A stretch of DNA of 64,000 bases, taken from assembly GCF_022810305.1 (NCBI RefSeq), contig NZ_JALGQH010000002.1:415213-479212 (forward strand), written 5' to 3'. Made by a program: the position numbers and the translations under genes. Within the stretch, counting starts at the first letter, position 1, and the number at the start of each line of letters is the position of its first letter. Below the pieces are notes generated by a model, which was not told the origin of the DNA, searched no databases, and saw nothing but the letters and a program-made list of their open reading frames with translations. The DNA is from Rhodococcus sp. ARC_M6 (GTDB lineage: Bacteria > Actinomycetota > Actinomycetes > Mycobacteriales > Mycobacteriaceae). Shown piece by piece: positions 48,625-62,400 of this stretch.

Positions 48625-49224
48625 GTGAGTCAGATGCAACCGCAGGAACGCCGACGCCAGATTCTCGACTGCGCTGCAGAGGTATTCGCAAGCAAGGGAA
48701 TCGCCGCGTCTACCGTGCGGGAGATCGCAGATTCCGTCGGCGTCTACTCCGGCACGCTCTATCACTATTTTCCGTCCAAGGACGCATTGGTAGTCGAGAT
48801 CATCCGCGAGTATCTGGACGATCTGTGGTCACGATGCAATGACGTCATGGCACAAGCCACCGATCCGGTCGACCGCCTGGCACAACTCATCGAGGCGGCA
48901 CTCGACTCGTCCGACACTCACCGCGGCGCCACGGCAATCTGGCAGAACGAAGGCGAGTACATGCCGGAAAAGATGCACGAAGCAGGGCTTGGGACGCTTG
49001 CTACCGACGTTGAAAATGCCTGGCTCACAACTATTGACGAAGGCCTCTCCGCCGGCACGTTCCGGACGGACATCGACTCACGTGTGTTCTACAAGCTGAT
49101 TCGTGATGCAGTCTGGCTGTCCACTCAGTGGCACCGACCCACTCCTGAGTATTCGAATGCGGCACTGGCAGCCGATGTTCGGACCCTGTTCATCGACGGC
49201 TTTCGAGCTGGAAGGAATGGCTGA
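48625..49224 (+). CDS. TetR-family transcriptional regulator, KstR2-like architecture
   Basis: 199 residues from GTG 48625 (ATG 48634 is possible, three codons later). HTH: RRQILDCAAEVFASKGIAASTVREIADSVGVYSGTLYHYFPSKDALVVEII. The C-terminal domain contains AIWQNEGEYMP, DEGLSAGTFRTDID and YKLIRDAVWLSTQWHRP, a pattern I associate with KstR2 and related regulators of steroid or acyl-CoA catabolism whose ligands are CoA thioesters. Divergent from the SDR operon across the shared operator; autoregulation is likely. Confidence 0.9.
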   Translation: MSQMQPQERRRQILDCAAEVFASKGIAASTVREIADSVGVYSGTLYHYFPSKDALVVEIIREYLDDLWSRCNDVMAQATDPVDRLAQLIEAALDSSDTHRGATAIWQNEGEYMPEKMHEAGLGTLATDVENAWLTTIDEGLSAGTFRTDIDSRVFYKLIRDAVWLSTQWHRPTPEYSNAALAADVRTLFIDGFRAGRNG

Positions 49225-49285
49225 CCACAAACCAGCGGATTCCTGCTCGACTCACCGATGTTGCCGTATGTGACAGGCGAGAGAA

Positions 49286-50305
49286 TCAGCCGAGGGAACC
49301 GGCGATCATGGGCCAGGAGTTGTGCAGATCGTCTTGCCAGTAACCCCATGAGTGGGTACCGGTGGGACGGAAGTCGACCGTGGCCGGAATTCCCAGAGAA
49401 CTGAGCCGCTCGGCCAATCGCTGGGTGCACTGATTAGTTCCCGCCTCGATGGCTCCGCCCACGATCACCTGGTTGGCAAGGGTACCGATATCTCCGTTGA
49501 CCTGCGGATCCTGGAGGGTGTCATGAGGGCCGGGCATTCCGCTGCCGTTGCTGATATACAAGTTGATGCCGCGCAGCTTCTCGGCATTGACTACGGGGTC
49601 GTGAGCTATCCACGCCGGATCGCTGGGTGGGCCCCACATGTTGTTCGCGTTTCCGCCGCGTGCGCTGACCACAAAGGTGACGTAACTCTGACCGGGTTGG
49701 GTGCTCGTCTCGGCGCACCCACTGAAAGCACCGACTGCTCGATACAGCGACGGTGCCGATTCGGCCAGGTTGAGGACGGAAGTTCCCGCCATCGACAGTC
49801 CGGCGATGGCATTGACGCCGGTCGTTCCCAGCGTGGCGTCAACGATCGGAGGAAGTTCCTCGGTCAGGAAGGTTGTCCATTTGTTCAGGCCGAGAACAGG
49901 ATCGGGCTGCTGCCAGTCGGTGTAGTAGCTGTACGCGCCGCCGATGGGAGTCACGACATTGACATTCTTGTCAGCGAAAAAATCGACCACGTCAGTCTTC
50001 GTCTGCCAGGTCGCCGCGTCCGCGCCGCCGTCTTCGCCGCCGCCGGCGCCGTTGAGCAAGTACAACGTTGGGCGGCTCACGCTCGTATCTTCGGGCCGGA
50101 TTACCTCGAGGCGAATTACCTTGTCCATCGCGGCCGAGTACACGTACATGTTCATCTGGCGGTCATTGATGTGCTCGACGCGATCCAGCGCGGGACTGTC
50201 GGCCGACGCTACGGACACCTGCCCGAACAGTCCTGACGCGGCAATCACGGTAACAACCGCGAGCGCCCGACAGCGTCCGATTGTGCGGTGCCTGATCGCG
50301 CGCAT
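49286..50305 (-). CDS. secreted antigen 85-like mycolyltransferase/esterase
   Basis: 339 residues from ATG 50305 with GAGGAG five bases upstream. Signal peptide: basic N-terminus, hydrophobic AVVTVIAASGLFGQ, cleavage after ASA. Mature alpha/beta hydrolase: PTLYLLNGAGGGEDG oxyanion region, GLSMAGTSVLNLA with the nucleophile Ser, and a late GTHSWGYWQDDLHNSWP with the catalytic His. This is the Ag85/Fbp family that transfers mycolic acids to trehalose or arabinogalactan, consistent with a mycolate-containing genus. It lies 118 bases downstream of the giant NRPS on the same strand, although a functional link is not proven. Confidence 0.88.
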   Translation of the reverse strand: MRAIRHRTIGRCRALAVVTVIAASGLFGQVSVASADSPALDRVEHINDRQMNMYVYSAAMDKVIRLEVIRPEDTSVSRPTLYLLNGAGGGEDGGADAATWQTKTDVVDFFADKNVNVVTPIGGAYSYYTDWQQPDPVLGLNKWTTFLTEELPPIVDATLGTTGVNAIAGLSMAGTSVLNLAESAPSLYRAVGAFSGCAETSTQPGQSYVTFVVSARGGNANNMWGPPSDPAWIAHDPVVNAEKLRGINLYISNGSGMPGPHDTLQDPQVNGDIGTLANQVIVGGAIEAGTNQCTQRLAERLSSLGIPATVDFRPTGTHSWGYWQDDLHNSWPMIAGSLG

Positions 50306-50423
50306 AGTCGCTCCTCGAACTTGATTGCGGTGCCTGGACACCGAACCGCTGATTGCTGATCCGGTACTGAGTGACATTCCCCGTCATCGTGACCGGAAAA
50401 CATCCACGCAGTCGGTCATCCCC

Positions 50424-53400
50424 TCAAGTACCCGCAGTGAGGGCACGGGCAAGTGCCGGTCCGATGATCGCCAGCGCCCCGGGTTCGATCATCTCGTTGT
50501 GTCCGCAGTCCACTGGCCGCTCGTCGATTCGACCGGTCACGAGCGGCCTCCACTCCTGCGACGACCGCACATTGGTGGCGCCGTCCCCGTCGCGCAGAGC
50601 GGGAAAGACCAGCATGTTGCCATGAAAAATCTGCGGCACGAATTGGTGTCCGATACGCCGGGAACTCTCGTAGCCGGAAGCGATCCGAGCGAGGTCACGC
50701 GCGCTCACTCCGGTCTCGGTCCCGAACGACTCGCTTAGCAACTGTGCCGCGCGTTCGTAGGTCATGTCACCGTCCATCTCCATGTCGATGTCGAGCCCCA
50801 ACCCGAGCAGCAACTCCCGCATGTCGAGGTCCCCGGACTGCGGATCTTCGCCATTCTCGGGATAGCTGTCCATGACCGCCAAGGTTGCGACTTCTTCGCC
50901 CGCCATCTGCAGGTCGACGGCCATCGCGTGCACAATCACCCCGCCGAGCGACCAACCGAGCAGATCGTACGGACCGGTGGGCTCGATTGCCTGAATTTCC
51001 TCGACGTAGCGGTGGGCAAGTTGTTCGATCGAGCGGTATTCACCGTCACCACTGATCGTCGGCAGTTGCAGCCCGTACACAGGCCTGTCCGGGGGCAGGT
51101 GCTGCACCAGCCCAGCGTATCCCCAGGCCAATCCGATTCCCGGATGCACGCAGAACAACGGTCGTCCATCTCCCTGCGAGCGCAACGGAATCACCACGGC
51201 GAGTGCCTCTTCCGCGCCTGCGCTCTGCGTAGGAATGTCGAGGCGGCGTGCGATTCCGGCCGGAGTGGGATCGAGGAACATCCATTGCAGCGGAATCTTC
51301 CGATCCAATTTTGCGTGCAGTGCGCCGACGATCTTGGTGGCGACGAGGGAACTTCCACCGAGGTCGAAGAAGCTGTCGGCCGTACCCACCTTCTCCACCC
51401 CGAGAACCTCCGCGAACGCTTCCACGACAATGCGCTCGGTCTCCGTTGTCGGCGCGCGAAATGCGGCAATGCTCGAGCCGAACTCCGGGGCGGGCAATGC
51501 CTTTCGATCGAGTTTGCCGACCGGCGTCATCGGAATCCGATCAAGCACGACCACTGCAGCCGGCACCATGTGTGAGGGCAGACGCTCAGACGCGTACGTG
51601 CGTAGTTCTGCGGGCACCACATCCTGGCCGTCTCGAGCTCGCAAGTAGGAGACAAGTACCGTCTCACCCGATGGGCCGGGGACCCCGATGGTGGCAACAA
51701 AACCAACCGCCGGATGGCGCGCGAGCACGGCGTCGATCTCTCCGAGTTCGATTCGGAAGCCACGGACTTTCACCTGAAAGTCGCTGCGCCCGATGTATTC
51801 GAGGGTGTGACCGGTGCCGTTCCCGGACTCGCGCCAGCGCACCACGTCGCCGGTCCGGTACATCCGGCTACTCGGGTCGCCGAAGGGACAGGCTACAAAT
51901 CGTTCCGAGGTCAGCGCCATCCGATTGTGGTACCCGCGCGCCATACCTGGACCGGCGATATACAACTCACCGTGTACGCCGGCCGGGACGGGTTGCAACC
52001 GGTCGTCAAGGACCAAGAACCTGAATCCCAGCGCCGGTGCCCCGATATTCACACCCTCACCGGGACGCATCGGCGCACTGACACTGGCCTGAACGGTGGT
52101 CTCCGTCGGCCCGTACCCGCTGTGCAAGCTCCGCCCCGGCGCCCATTGTGCAACCACTTCCGGTGGGCATGCCTCCCCCACCAGATCAAGAACACGAAGT
52201 GAATCGAGACCGTCTTCACCGAGGGACGACAGAGCTGTCGGCGTGATGGTCGCATGGGTCACGTGCTCACGTTTGAGCAGATCCGCCAACTCGGTGCCGC
52301 CGTAAACTGTGGGCGGAACGATCACGACCCGCGCCGAAGCGCTGAATGCCATCATCAGTTCGAATACCGATGCATCGAAACTCGGGGAGGTCAACTGCGA
52401 GACCCGAGCGTCGTGCGTGACTTCGAATCGTTCTCGCGTTTCCGCGGCAAAGTTGGCCAACCCCTGATGAGTGACGTTGACTCCCTTCGGTTTTCCGGTG
52501 GACCCTGACGTGTAGATGAGATAGGCCGGGTGCGCGAGATACAGCGGACTGGTTCGGTCATCGTCGGTAAGCGGTGCCGACGACACAGCTGCCAACTGCT
52601 CGGCAAAGTCCGCATCGTCGAGCACCAACCACGACACCGTGTGCGGAAGCTGACTCCGGCTGCCTCGCAACGTCAGACCGACCGATGCCCCGGAGTCGGT
52701 GAGCATGTAGTCGATACGTTCAGTGGGATACGCCGGATCCACCGGCACAAATGCTGCACCGGCCTTGGTGATCGACCAAATCGAGACCACCGCCTCGATC
52801 GAACGCGGCATTCCTAACGCCACAAAGGTTTCCGGACCAACTCCGTGTCCGCGCAGAACCCGCGCCACACTGTTGGACCACTTGTCGAGTTCGCGGTACG
52901 TGATCTGCCGATCCTCGTAGGACAGCGCGACGGCGTCGGGATCGAGTGCGGCGGCGGCTGTCAACATGTCGGGCAACAGTGCCGGTAGGACGTCGGGCAG
53001 GCCTCGCGCCGGCGCCAACTCTCGACTCTCTCGCTTGCCGAGCAGTGGGATTTCGCCGATCGCCTCGTCGGGATCTTCGGTGACAGCAACGAGAATTCGA
53101 ACGAATCGATCGGCGAAACTTCGGACGGTGTCACCGTCGAAGAGATCGGTGGCAAAGTCGACCGCTCCGGTCATCCCGGCCGGTTCACCGTTCGAATCGA
53201 ACTCCTCCGCCAAGAGGAATTCGAGATCGACCTTGACGACATCGAGTTCGGGGTCGGCTCCCTCGATTTCCAATCCCGGCAGGTGCAGCACCGGTCGCTC
53301 GTTGTTCTGAAATTCCAGGGAGACTTGAGCAATCGGTGAATACGCCGTCGATCTGGTCGGCCCGACTTCCTCCACCACACGTTCGAACGGAACGTCGGCG

Positions 53401-56400
53401 TGCGCGAAGGCACCGAGGTCGACGTCGCGACAGTGCGCCACCGTGCTCGTGAACGACCGCGCGGCATCCACCTGAGTACGTAGTGCGAGTGTGCCCACGA
53501 ACATGCCGACAAGATCGTCGAGGCTGCGTTCCCCACGACCGGCAATCGGCGTTCCGATCACCACGTCGTCGGTGCTGCCCAGCCGTGCCAGCAGGACCGC
53601 GAGCGCGGCGTGGATGGTCATGAATTCGGTGCAGCGCAATCTCCGCGACAGTTCCTTGATGCGCCGATGAAGGTCTCGGTCGACGGAGAAGTGGATACGT
53701 CCCCCGCGGAAAGATTGTTGCGACGGCCGGTCACGATCGGTAGGTATTTCCAGAAGATCTGGCGTTCCCGCCAACGTCGTCGTCCAGTAGTCGAGTTGCG
53801 CCGACAACAGCGACTCGGGATCTTCATCGGAACCCAGCACCTCTCGTTGCCACAGGGCGTAATCGGCATACTGCACCGGGAGCGACGACCACCCCGGGAC
53901 GTTGCCGCTCACTCGCGCCCCGTACGCCGCCATCACGTCGCGCACCAGTGGAACCATGGAGAACCCGTCAGCGGAAATGTGGTGCACTACAACGGCAAGT
54001 ACGTGTTCCGTTGTGGTCAGCGCAAATAGTCCGACGGACAACGGTGCACGGACTGTGACATCAAAACCTGCCGAAACCAGACGGGCAAGCTCACCGCGCA
54101 GGTGTTCCTCGTCCACAACAGCCACGGATGCCAGTGTGGAAACAACACTCTCGGCGGGCAGAATCTGCTGAACCGGCCCGGACTCGCGTTCTGGGAACAC
54201 TGTTCGCAACGACTCGTGCCGGCGTACGACGTCCGTAATTGCTGTGCTCAACGACTCTGTGTCGAGTTCACCGCGCAGTCGCACCACAATCGGAATGTTG
54301 TACGCCGGTGATGTGGTGTCCAGTTGATTGACGAACCACATTCGCTGCTGAGCAAACGAGAGCGGAATATCTTCCGGCCGTGGGCGACGTGCAAGGGTCG
54401 GACGCTCTGACCGTTCGTGCGCCGCGACACCTTCGATGCGCGGGGCCAGCGCCGCGACGGTCGACGCTTCGAACAGGTCCCGCACCCCGTTGTCGGTGCC
54501 AAGCAACGCTCGGATTCGGGCCATCACCCGGGTAGCATTGAGGGAGTTGCCACCGAGGTCGAAGAACCCGTCGTCGGCGCCGATATCTTCGATCCCGAGA
54601 ACCTCCGCGAAGATACCCGCCACAGCCACCTCGATCGGGCCCGACGGAGCACGGTATTGCACTGTCCGAGAATCGAAGACGGGTTCCGGCAGTGCCGCAC
54701 GGTCCAGCTTTCCGACTGCTGTCAGCGGAATGCGTTCCAGCACCATGATCGACGACGGCACCAGGTGCGTCGGCAGGCGCTCAGCAAGCGCCCGGGTGAG
54801 CTCGGCGGCATCGAGAGAGCGTCCCGGGGTCGGCACGACGTAGGACGCCAGCAGTGTGTCGCCGGCGGGTCCGGTCTGCGCGAGGGTCGCAGCAAATCCG
54901 ACGTTCGGCTCCGACATGAGAACACCGTCGATCTCGCCGGGTTCGATCCGGAACCCACGGACCTTGACCTGAAAGTCACTGCGGCCCACGTACTCGAGGG
55001 CGTACTCGGCTGTCCATCGCACAATGTCGCCGGTGCGGTACATCCTCGCCCCCGGCTGGGACGGGTTTGCAACAAACCGTTCGGCGGTGAGCGCCGGCCG
55101 GCGGTGATACCCCCGGGCCAGTCCCACTCCGGCGAGATACAGTTCGCCCGGAACACCCACGGGGACTGGTTGCAGCCGGTGATCGAGTACCAGTTCCGTC
55201 ACACCTCGAATGGGCCCACCGATGGTGATCGGCATCTCGGCGACCATCGGTCTGCTGATGTTGGACATGACCGTGGTCTCGGTCGGTCCGTAGGCGTTGT
55301 ACAACCGACGACCCGTTGCTCGGATACTCGGGAGATCGAGATCGGCCCACTGAGCGACAAGTTCGGGTGGGCACGCCTCGCCGCCGAACACAACGTCGGC
55401 AAGAGAATCCAGCCCCGTCGGATCGAGTGACGCCAACGCAGCGGTCGTGATGAAGGCATGGGTGACGCGTTCGCGTTTGACGAGGTCCGCCAGTTCGTTG
55501 CCACCGTAAATGTCGGTCGGCACGATCACCATGGTCGCACCGGCACCGAAGGCCTGCAGGTACTCGAACACCGATCCGTCGAAACTCGGAGTCGAAAAAT
55601 GCAACGTGCGGGATTGTGTTGTCGCTCCGAATCGTTCGATCTGATCGCGAGCAAAATTGTCCAGTCCGCGATGGGTGACCACCACGCCCTTAGGCTGGCC
55701 CGTAGACCCCGACGTGTACACGACGTAGGCGGCACTATCGAGCGTGTCTGCGGGGATTCGGTGCAGGCGACTCCCGGATCGCTCGGCGCATTCTCGCGCG
55801 AAGTCCGGATCGTCGAGAACCATCCAGTCAGTGCTGCCAGGCAACCGGTTTCGGTGCTCCATCGTGGTCACACCGAGCGCAACTCCGGAATCGCTGAGCA
55901 TGTGAGCAATGCGCTCGTCCGGGTAATTGGGGTCGATGGGCACAAACGCCGCTCCGGTCTTTGCTACCGCCCACACCGACAAGACCGAGTCAATGGAGCG
56001 CGGTATCCCGATTGCCACAAAGGTTTCCGGGCCGGCGCCTCGATCGATGAGCGCACGTGCCAGACGGTTCGATCGTTTGTTGAGATCCCCGTAGCTTACG
56101 TCAACATCCTTGTAGGACAGCGCAATCGCGGAGGGATCCAGGGCAGCCGAATCTTCGAGAATCTGCGGCAGAGTGCGGATAGACCCACCCGCTCCGCCGC
56201 TGACCGGCACCAGACCCTCATGCTCCCGCTCGGTCAGCAGCGACAGCGCGGCCAACGGCTGATCTGGACGGTCACAGGCCTCGAGTGCCAGCACCAGCCG
56301 CGCCGCGATGCCGTCAACTGTATTCGCGTCGACGACATCTGGAAGGTACTCGAACTTAAGACGTAGCTGAGTATCGACGGACGCTACCAAGCTCAACGGA

Positions 56401-59400
56401 TAGTGGGCGGCGTCTTTTGCGTCCACTCCGACCACTCTCATTCCGGCGATATCGCTATCGGTGGTCAGGCCGCCACGATCCACCGGATAGGACTCGAACA
56501 CGGCCAGTGTGTCGAATCCGACCTCGGGTTCCGCGGCCCGCCGAATCTCAGACAGGCCGATGTAGTGGTGATCCAATAACGCAGCCTGCTCGGCCTGAAC
56601 CCGCTCCAGCAAATCTCCCAGAGTTTCGTCAGGCCGCAACCTGATTCGAATAGGAAGCGTGTTGATGAACAGTCCGATCATCGTCTCGATCCCGGCAAGT
56701 TCCGGTGGCCGACCCGAGACCGTGGCACCGAACACCACGTCGTCGCGGCCGGTCAGCGCGGCGAGCACAATCCCCCACGACACCTGAACGATCGTGTTGA
56801 CGGTCAGACCGCGCGAGCGCGCGACGTCGAGGAGCCGTGCGGTCTGGTCCTCGGAGAGGTCGAAAACCCACTCCTGAGAAATCGTTGACAGTTGCTGCCC
56901 CCGGCCAGACGGAAGCAGCAACGTCGGCCCTTCTACCCCGGCCAGGGCCTGCGCCCACATCTCCTGCGATGCAACCTGATCTCGGTTCTTCATCCACTCC
57001 AGATAATCGCGATATCCGCGCACCCGGGGCAACGAAGCTTGGTCGCCATCCGTGGCATAAAGCGTCAGCAACTCCGTAATCAGCAGCGGCATCGACCACC
57101 CGTCGAGAAGAATGTGATGGTTGGTCAACACCAGTCGATACTTTTCCGGCGCAGTCTTGATCGCCATGAACCGAATCAGCGGTGCCCGGGTCATCTCGAA
57201 CGGACGGAGCCTGTCATCGTCGAGGAGCCGCTCCACATCAATCGAACTCGAATCGGGTGTCGTCAGATCGACGTCAGTCCACGGTATTTCCACCCGCGAC
57301 CGGACAGCCTGGATCGTGTTGCCCTCCGCGTCATGCAGAAATGCCGTACGCAAGTTGGAATACCGGTTCAGTAGAGCGTCGGCCGCACGGCGCAACCGAG
57401 GCACATCCACGGAGCCGACAAGATCAAGGCTCAACTGCACCAGATAGGCGTCGACGGACTCGTCGGCGAGTTCGGAATGAAAGTGCATTCCGGCCTGCAG
57501 CGGCGACAGTGGCCACACGTCGCTCAGGTCTGGAACTCGGCTCTCGAGTTCTTCGATACCATCCTGCGGAAGCTCGACGAGATCCAAATCCGACGGCGTG
57601 AATCCAGTACCACCAGCTTGCGCGTGTGCGCTCAGAGCGTGCAACGCCTGCACCCACCCCTGCGCAAGTTCATCAACCTCCTCTCGGGTGATCACACCCG
57701 GCGGGAAAGTCCATGTCGAGGTCAACACGGGGCCGTCATCGGTGTCGACGGTCATTGCGTTGACATCGACAACGGCGGCAAGGGGCAGGCCCGCAGTCAA
57801 CCTTTCACGCAGTCCGGGTTCCTCGATCGGCACCCAGCCGTCGGCGCTCCCGGTCGAGCTCCCGCCCAATCTCCCGAGATAGTTGAAACTGATCTGAGGC
57901 ATCGCCTGAGATGAAAGCAAGTGCGCTGTATCAGTATTCAGATATCGAAGGAGACCGAAACCGATCCCGTGATCGGGAACCGCGAGAAGTTGTTCCTTCA
58001 CCTTCTTGATCGCGGCACCGGCGGACGGGCCCCCAGCGAAGGCGTCGTCAAGATCCACGTCGCGCAGATCGAGTCGTACCGGGAAGATCGTGGTGAACCA
58101 TCCGATTGTGCGAGAGAGGTCCGCTCCGGGCGCCAACTGCTCTTCTCGTCCGTGACCTTCGAGGCTCAGAAGTGCTTCCGCCACATCGACCCCACGGCGT
58201 CGACGCCAACGGATCAACGCCAGAGCCAACGCCGTCAGCAATCCGTCGCCCACGCTGCCGTGGAAGGCCGCCGGCACCGTCGTCAGTAGGGTCTCGGTCA
58301 GCGACGCCGGAACCCGTACTTCTACATCCGCAGCAATGAACTCGGTATCGGAAACGGCGAGTGGTCGCGATCCCAGCATCGGATCGGGTGCATCCAGCAT
58401 TCCCCGCCACAACTCGAGTTCTGCGATACACCGAGGATCGTGGGCGAAATCTGCGAGTGCGTGCGCCCACCGGCGCATCGATGTCCCGGCAGGCTCGATC
58501 GTCGGCTCCGAACCGGACTGCAGTTGCGCGCATGCACTTCCGAGGTCGGGCATCAGGATCCGCCAAGACACACCGTCCATCGCGAGATGATGGACCGCGA
58601 TCAGCAACCTCGCGGCGCTGCTGTCGTCCCTGTCGTCGCTGTTGTCACTGTCCAGCCAGACCACCTGCAGCATCACGCCCGACTCGGGATCGAGGCGATC
58701 AAGAGCCGCGTCGAGTTCCCGCGCCGCGAACTCGCCGTCCGCTCCGGATCCCTCCACCCGACGGACAATCGCGGCCGCACGCACCGCCCCTTCGTCCGCT
58801 ACCTCCAACCCCCAACCGGTTTCAGTGCTGTCGGTCCGGAATAACCTCGCCCGCAGCAGATCGTGTCGGTCAACCACTACCTGCAATGCCCTCGTCAGGG
58901 TGTCTACGTCCAGTGTCGTGGGGAGCGTGAACAGTGCCGACTGTGAATAACGGCGGAAATCCCCGCCGCGTCCGAGCATCCACGACGCGATCGGCGTCAA
59001 CGGAATTTCCCCGATGCCACCCCCGGCCAGTTCCGGGAGGACAACCACCTCGTCGGCAGTCCCCGCTATCTCGGACAGTGCCGCAACGGTTTTGCGATCG
59101 AACACATCACGCGGCGAGATCACTACTCCGGCAGCTTTAGCTCGGGTGACCAGCTGGATCGACATGATCGAATCCCCACCGATCGTGAAAAACGAGTCGT
59201 CGACGCCGACGGCATCGAGACCCAGTACCTCCGCGAACAGGTCAGACAAGATGCGTTCTGTGCCGGTGACCGGCTTCCGACTCGGGGTCACATTATTTCC
59301 GAAGTCTGCTTCGGGTAAGGCTTTTCGATCCAGTTTGCCATTGAGTGTCAGCGGCAACTCGGGCAAGGCCAGCACTGCCGCGGGCACCATGTACGAAGCC

Positions 59401-62400
59401 AGTGTTTGCGCCACTTCATCGATGATCGCGACCGGATCTATCACCGCACCGTTCTCCGGCACCACATACCCGACCAAGCGATCCCCATGCGCTGTCACCG
59501 CCGATTGCGCAACCCCGCCGCATGCGAGCAGTACAGACTCCACTTCACCGAGTTCGATGCGATAGCCCTTCAACTGAACCTGGAAATCGTTGCGCCCAAG
59601 GTACTCCAGCGTTCCGTTCGCGTTCCACCGGCCGAGATCACCCGACCGGTACATCCGCGATCCCGGGGTGAAGGGGTCGGGAACAAACCGGGCAGCGGTG
59701 AGGGCAGACCGGCCGAGGTATCCGCGCGAGACCTGTGCGCCGGAGATGTACATTTCTCCGATAACACCGGACGGCACGGGATGGAGTCGCCCGTCGAGAA
59801 CGTAGACCCGCAACCCGGGCAGGCCATGGCCGATCACCGACGCGGACTCGTGTGCCGCCAGGTCACGGTCAATCTCCAGATAACTGACATGCACAGTTGT
59901 TTCGGTAATGCCGTACATGTTGACCAGGACCGGGGCTGTTTCATCTCGCCGCTCGTACCAGCGCTTCAGATGCCCGAATTCGAGGGCCTCCCCACCGAAG
60001 ATCACATACCGCACTGCCAGATCGGGAGTATCCGCCAGACGATCTACCTCGGCCAACTGATAGAAGGCAGTGGGCGTCTGATTGAGGACGGTGACGCGTT
60101 GCTCACGCAGTAGGTCCAGGAACTTCGAGGGTGAGCGTGCCGTGAAGTAGTCGACCAGCACCAGTCGACCACAGTGACAGAGCGCTCCCCACATTTCCCA
60201 CACCGAGAAGTCAAATGCGGAGGAATGGAACATAGTCCACACGTCAGACGGCCCGAATCCGAATAGCGACTGCGTGTTTGCGAGCAAAGTGGCCACGTTT
60301 CGATGCGAAACCTGTACGCCCTTCGGCTGCCCGGTAGAACCCGACGTGTAGATGACGTAGGCCACCGAGTCGGGATGTAGCGGCCCCTGCCGGTCTCCGA
60401 CTCCCACCGGAAGTGGCGAAAACTTCTGCAGTGCAGACACTATCTCCGGATCGTCGAGCAGGATCATCGGGAGATCGCTGGTACCGACTGCATGCGAGTC
60501 CGCAGTAGTGGTGAGGACACACCGCGGCTGCGCATCACCGAGAATGAACGCCAACCGCTCAGTCGGAGAGGTCACGTCCACCGGTACATAACCGGCCCCG
60601 GACTTCACCACTGCCAATATGGCCACCACAAGATCGACCGAAGTTGTCATCGCCACGGCCACTAGCGATTCTGCACCCACACCCTGCGCCAGAAGCAGCC
60701 TTGCGAGCCGGTTCGCTCGCGCGTCGAGCTCCCGGTATGTCACCGCGACGGTGCCGACTGGAGATACCGCCACAGTATCGCCTGACAAAACCACCGATCG
60801 ATCAAATAATTCCGCCAAGGTCGCGGACGCGACAGCTGTTCCCGGGCGATTCGCTGACGTGAGCACATGTTCCGACGCCCGCAGGATGTCGATATCCCCC
60901 ACCGGCTTCGTCGGATCCGTGGTGACGCTCTCCACCACTCTCAGGTATCGGTCCGAGATCTGCTGCGCCGACTCACGATCGAATACATCGGACGCGTACC
61001 GGAAGCCGGCACTGATTCCCGCAGGCGCACCATGCTCGTCGACGCGCTCCATCAGGCTCAACTGCAGATCGAATTTCGCGACGTCCAGATCCACATCGAT
61101 CGACCGGACGGCAAGTCCAGGCAGTTCCAGGCGCAGCGCAGTGGTGTTCTGGAATTCGAGTAGCACTTGAAAGAGAGGTGTGTGCGAAGTCGATCGCTCG
61201 GGGGCAAGCTCGTCCACCACGCGCTCGAAGGGGATGTCCGCATGCTCGAATGCACCGAGGTCTGCCGCTCGAACACCGCTGAGAACTTCGGCGAACGTAG
61301 CCCCTGCGTCGACGCGGGTACGCAGGACAAGCGTGTTGACAAACATCCCCACGACGTCGTCGAGTTCCCGTTGGCCACGACCCGCTACCGGAGTTCCCAC
61401 CACTACGTCGTCCGAACCCGACAGCCTTTCCAGCAGCACCACCAATGCGGCGTGCATCACCATGAACAGTGATGAATTACTTTGGTGTGCAAGATTTATC
61501 AGTGTTCGATGCAGCACGGGTTCGATGTCGAATGCAACAACTCCGCCGACTACGGACCGTTGTGCGGGCCGTGGCCGATCCAGTGGCAACTGCAGCAATT
61601 CCGGGATTCCCGACAATGTCCGCGTCCAGTAGTCGAGTTGGCCCGACACCTCCGAACGTGTCTGCGCATCCGTGCCCAGCACCTCGCGCTGCCACAGGGC
61701 GTAGTCGGCATACTGCACGGGAAGCGGTTCCCAACCCGGCGACTGTTGCCGTGCGCGGGCGGCATAGGCGAGCATCAAATCCCGCGCCAAGGGCGCCATC
61801 GACACGCCGTCAGCAGCAATGTGATGGACGACAATGGCAAGGACATGCCGCTCCGAAGCGAGCCTCAGCAACTTCACCCGGAGCGGAAGTTCTTCGGAGA
61901 CATCAAATCCGACGCCGAAGAAGCAACTGAGCGAGGATCGCAATTCTCGGTCGGGAGTCGGGCTCAGATTCAGAGCAAGCGTAGTGGGATCGACAATCGC
62001 CTGCCAAGGCCCGTCCGCGGAGCCGGGAAACAAAGTTCGCAGAGACTCGTGTCGTTCAATGACGTCACCGAGTGCCGCTCGCAACGCATCCGGATCCAGC
62101 ACTCCGTCCAACTGCAGTGCTACGGGGAGGTTGTAGGCCGGCGAGGACGTGTCGAATTGATTGACAAACCACATCCGCTGTTGCGCAAGGGAAAGGGGAA
62201 TCCGGTCGGGTCGCAGCCTCCTGCTGAGCATCGGGGCAGCCGCAGTAGTCCGCGCTGTCAATTCGACCCACGCAGCCAACGCGGACACGACCGGTGCGTC
62301 GAACAACGCCGCGATTCCCAGCGTTGAACCAAGTGCACTGTTGATGCGCGCCACCGCTCGGGTGGCGCTCAGTGAGTCTCCCCCGAGGTTGAAGAAGCTG

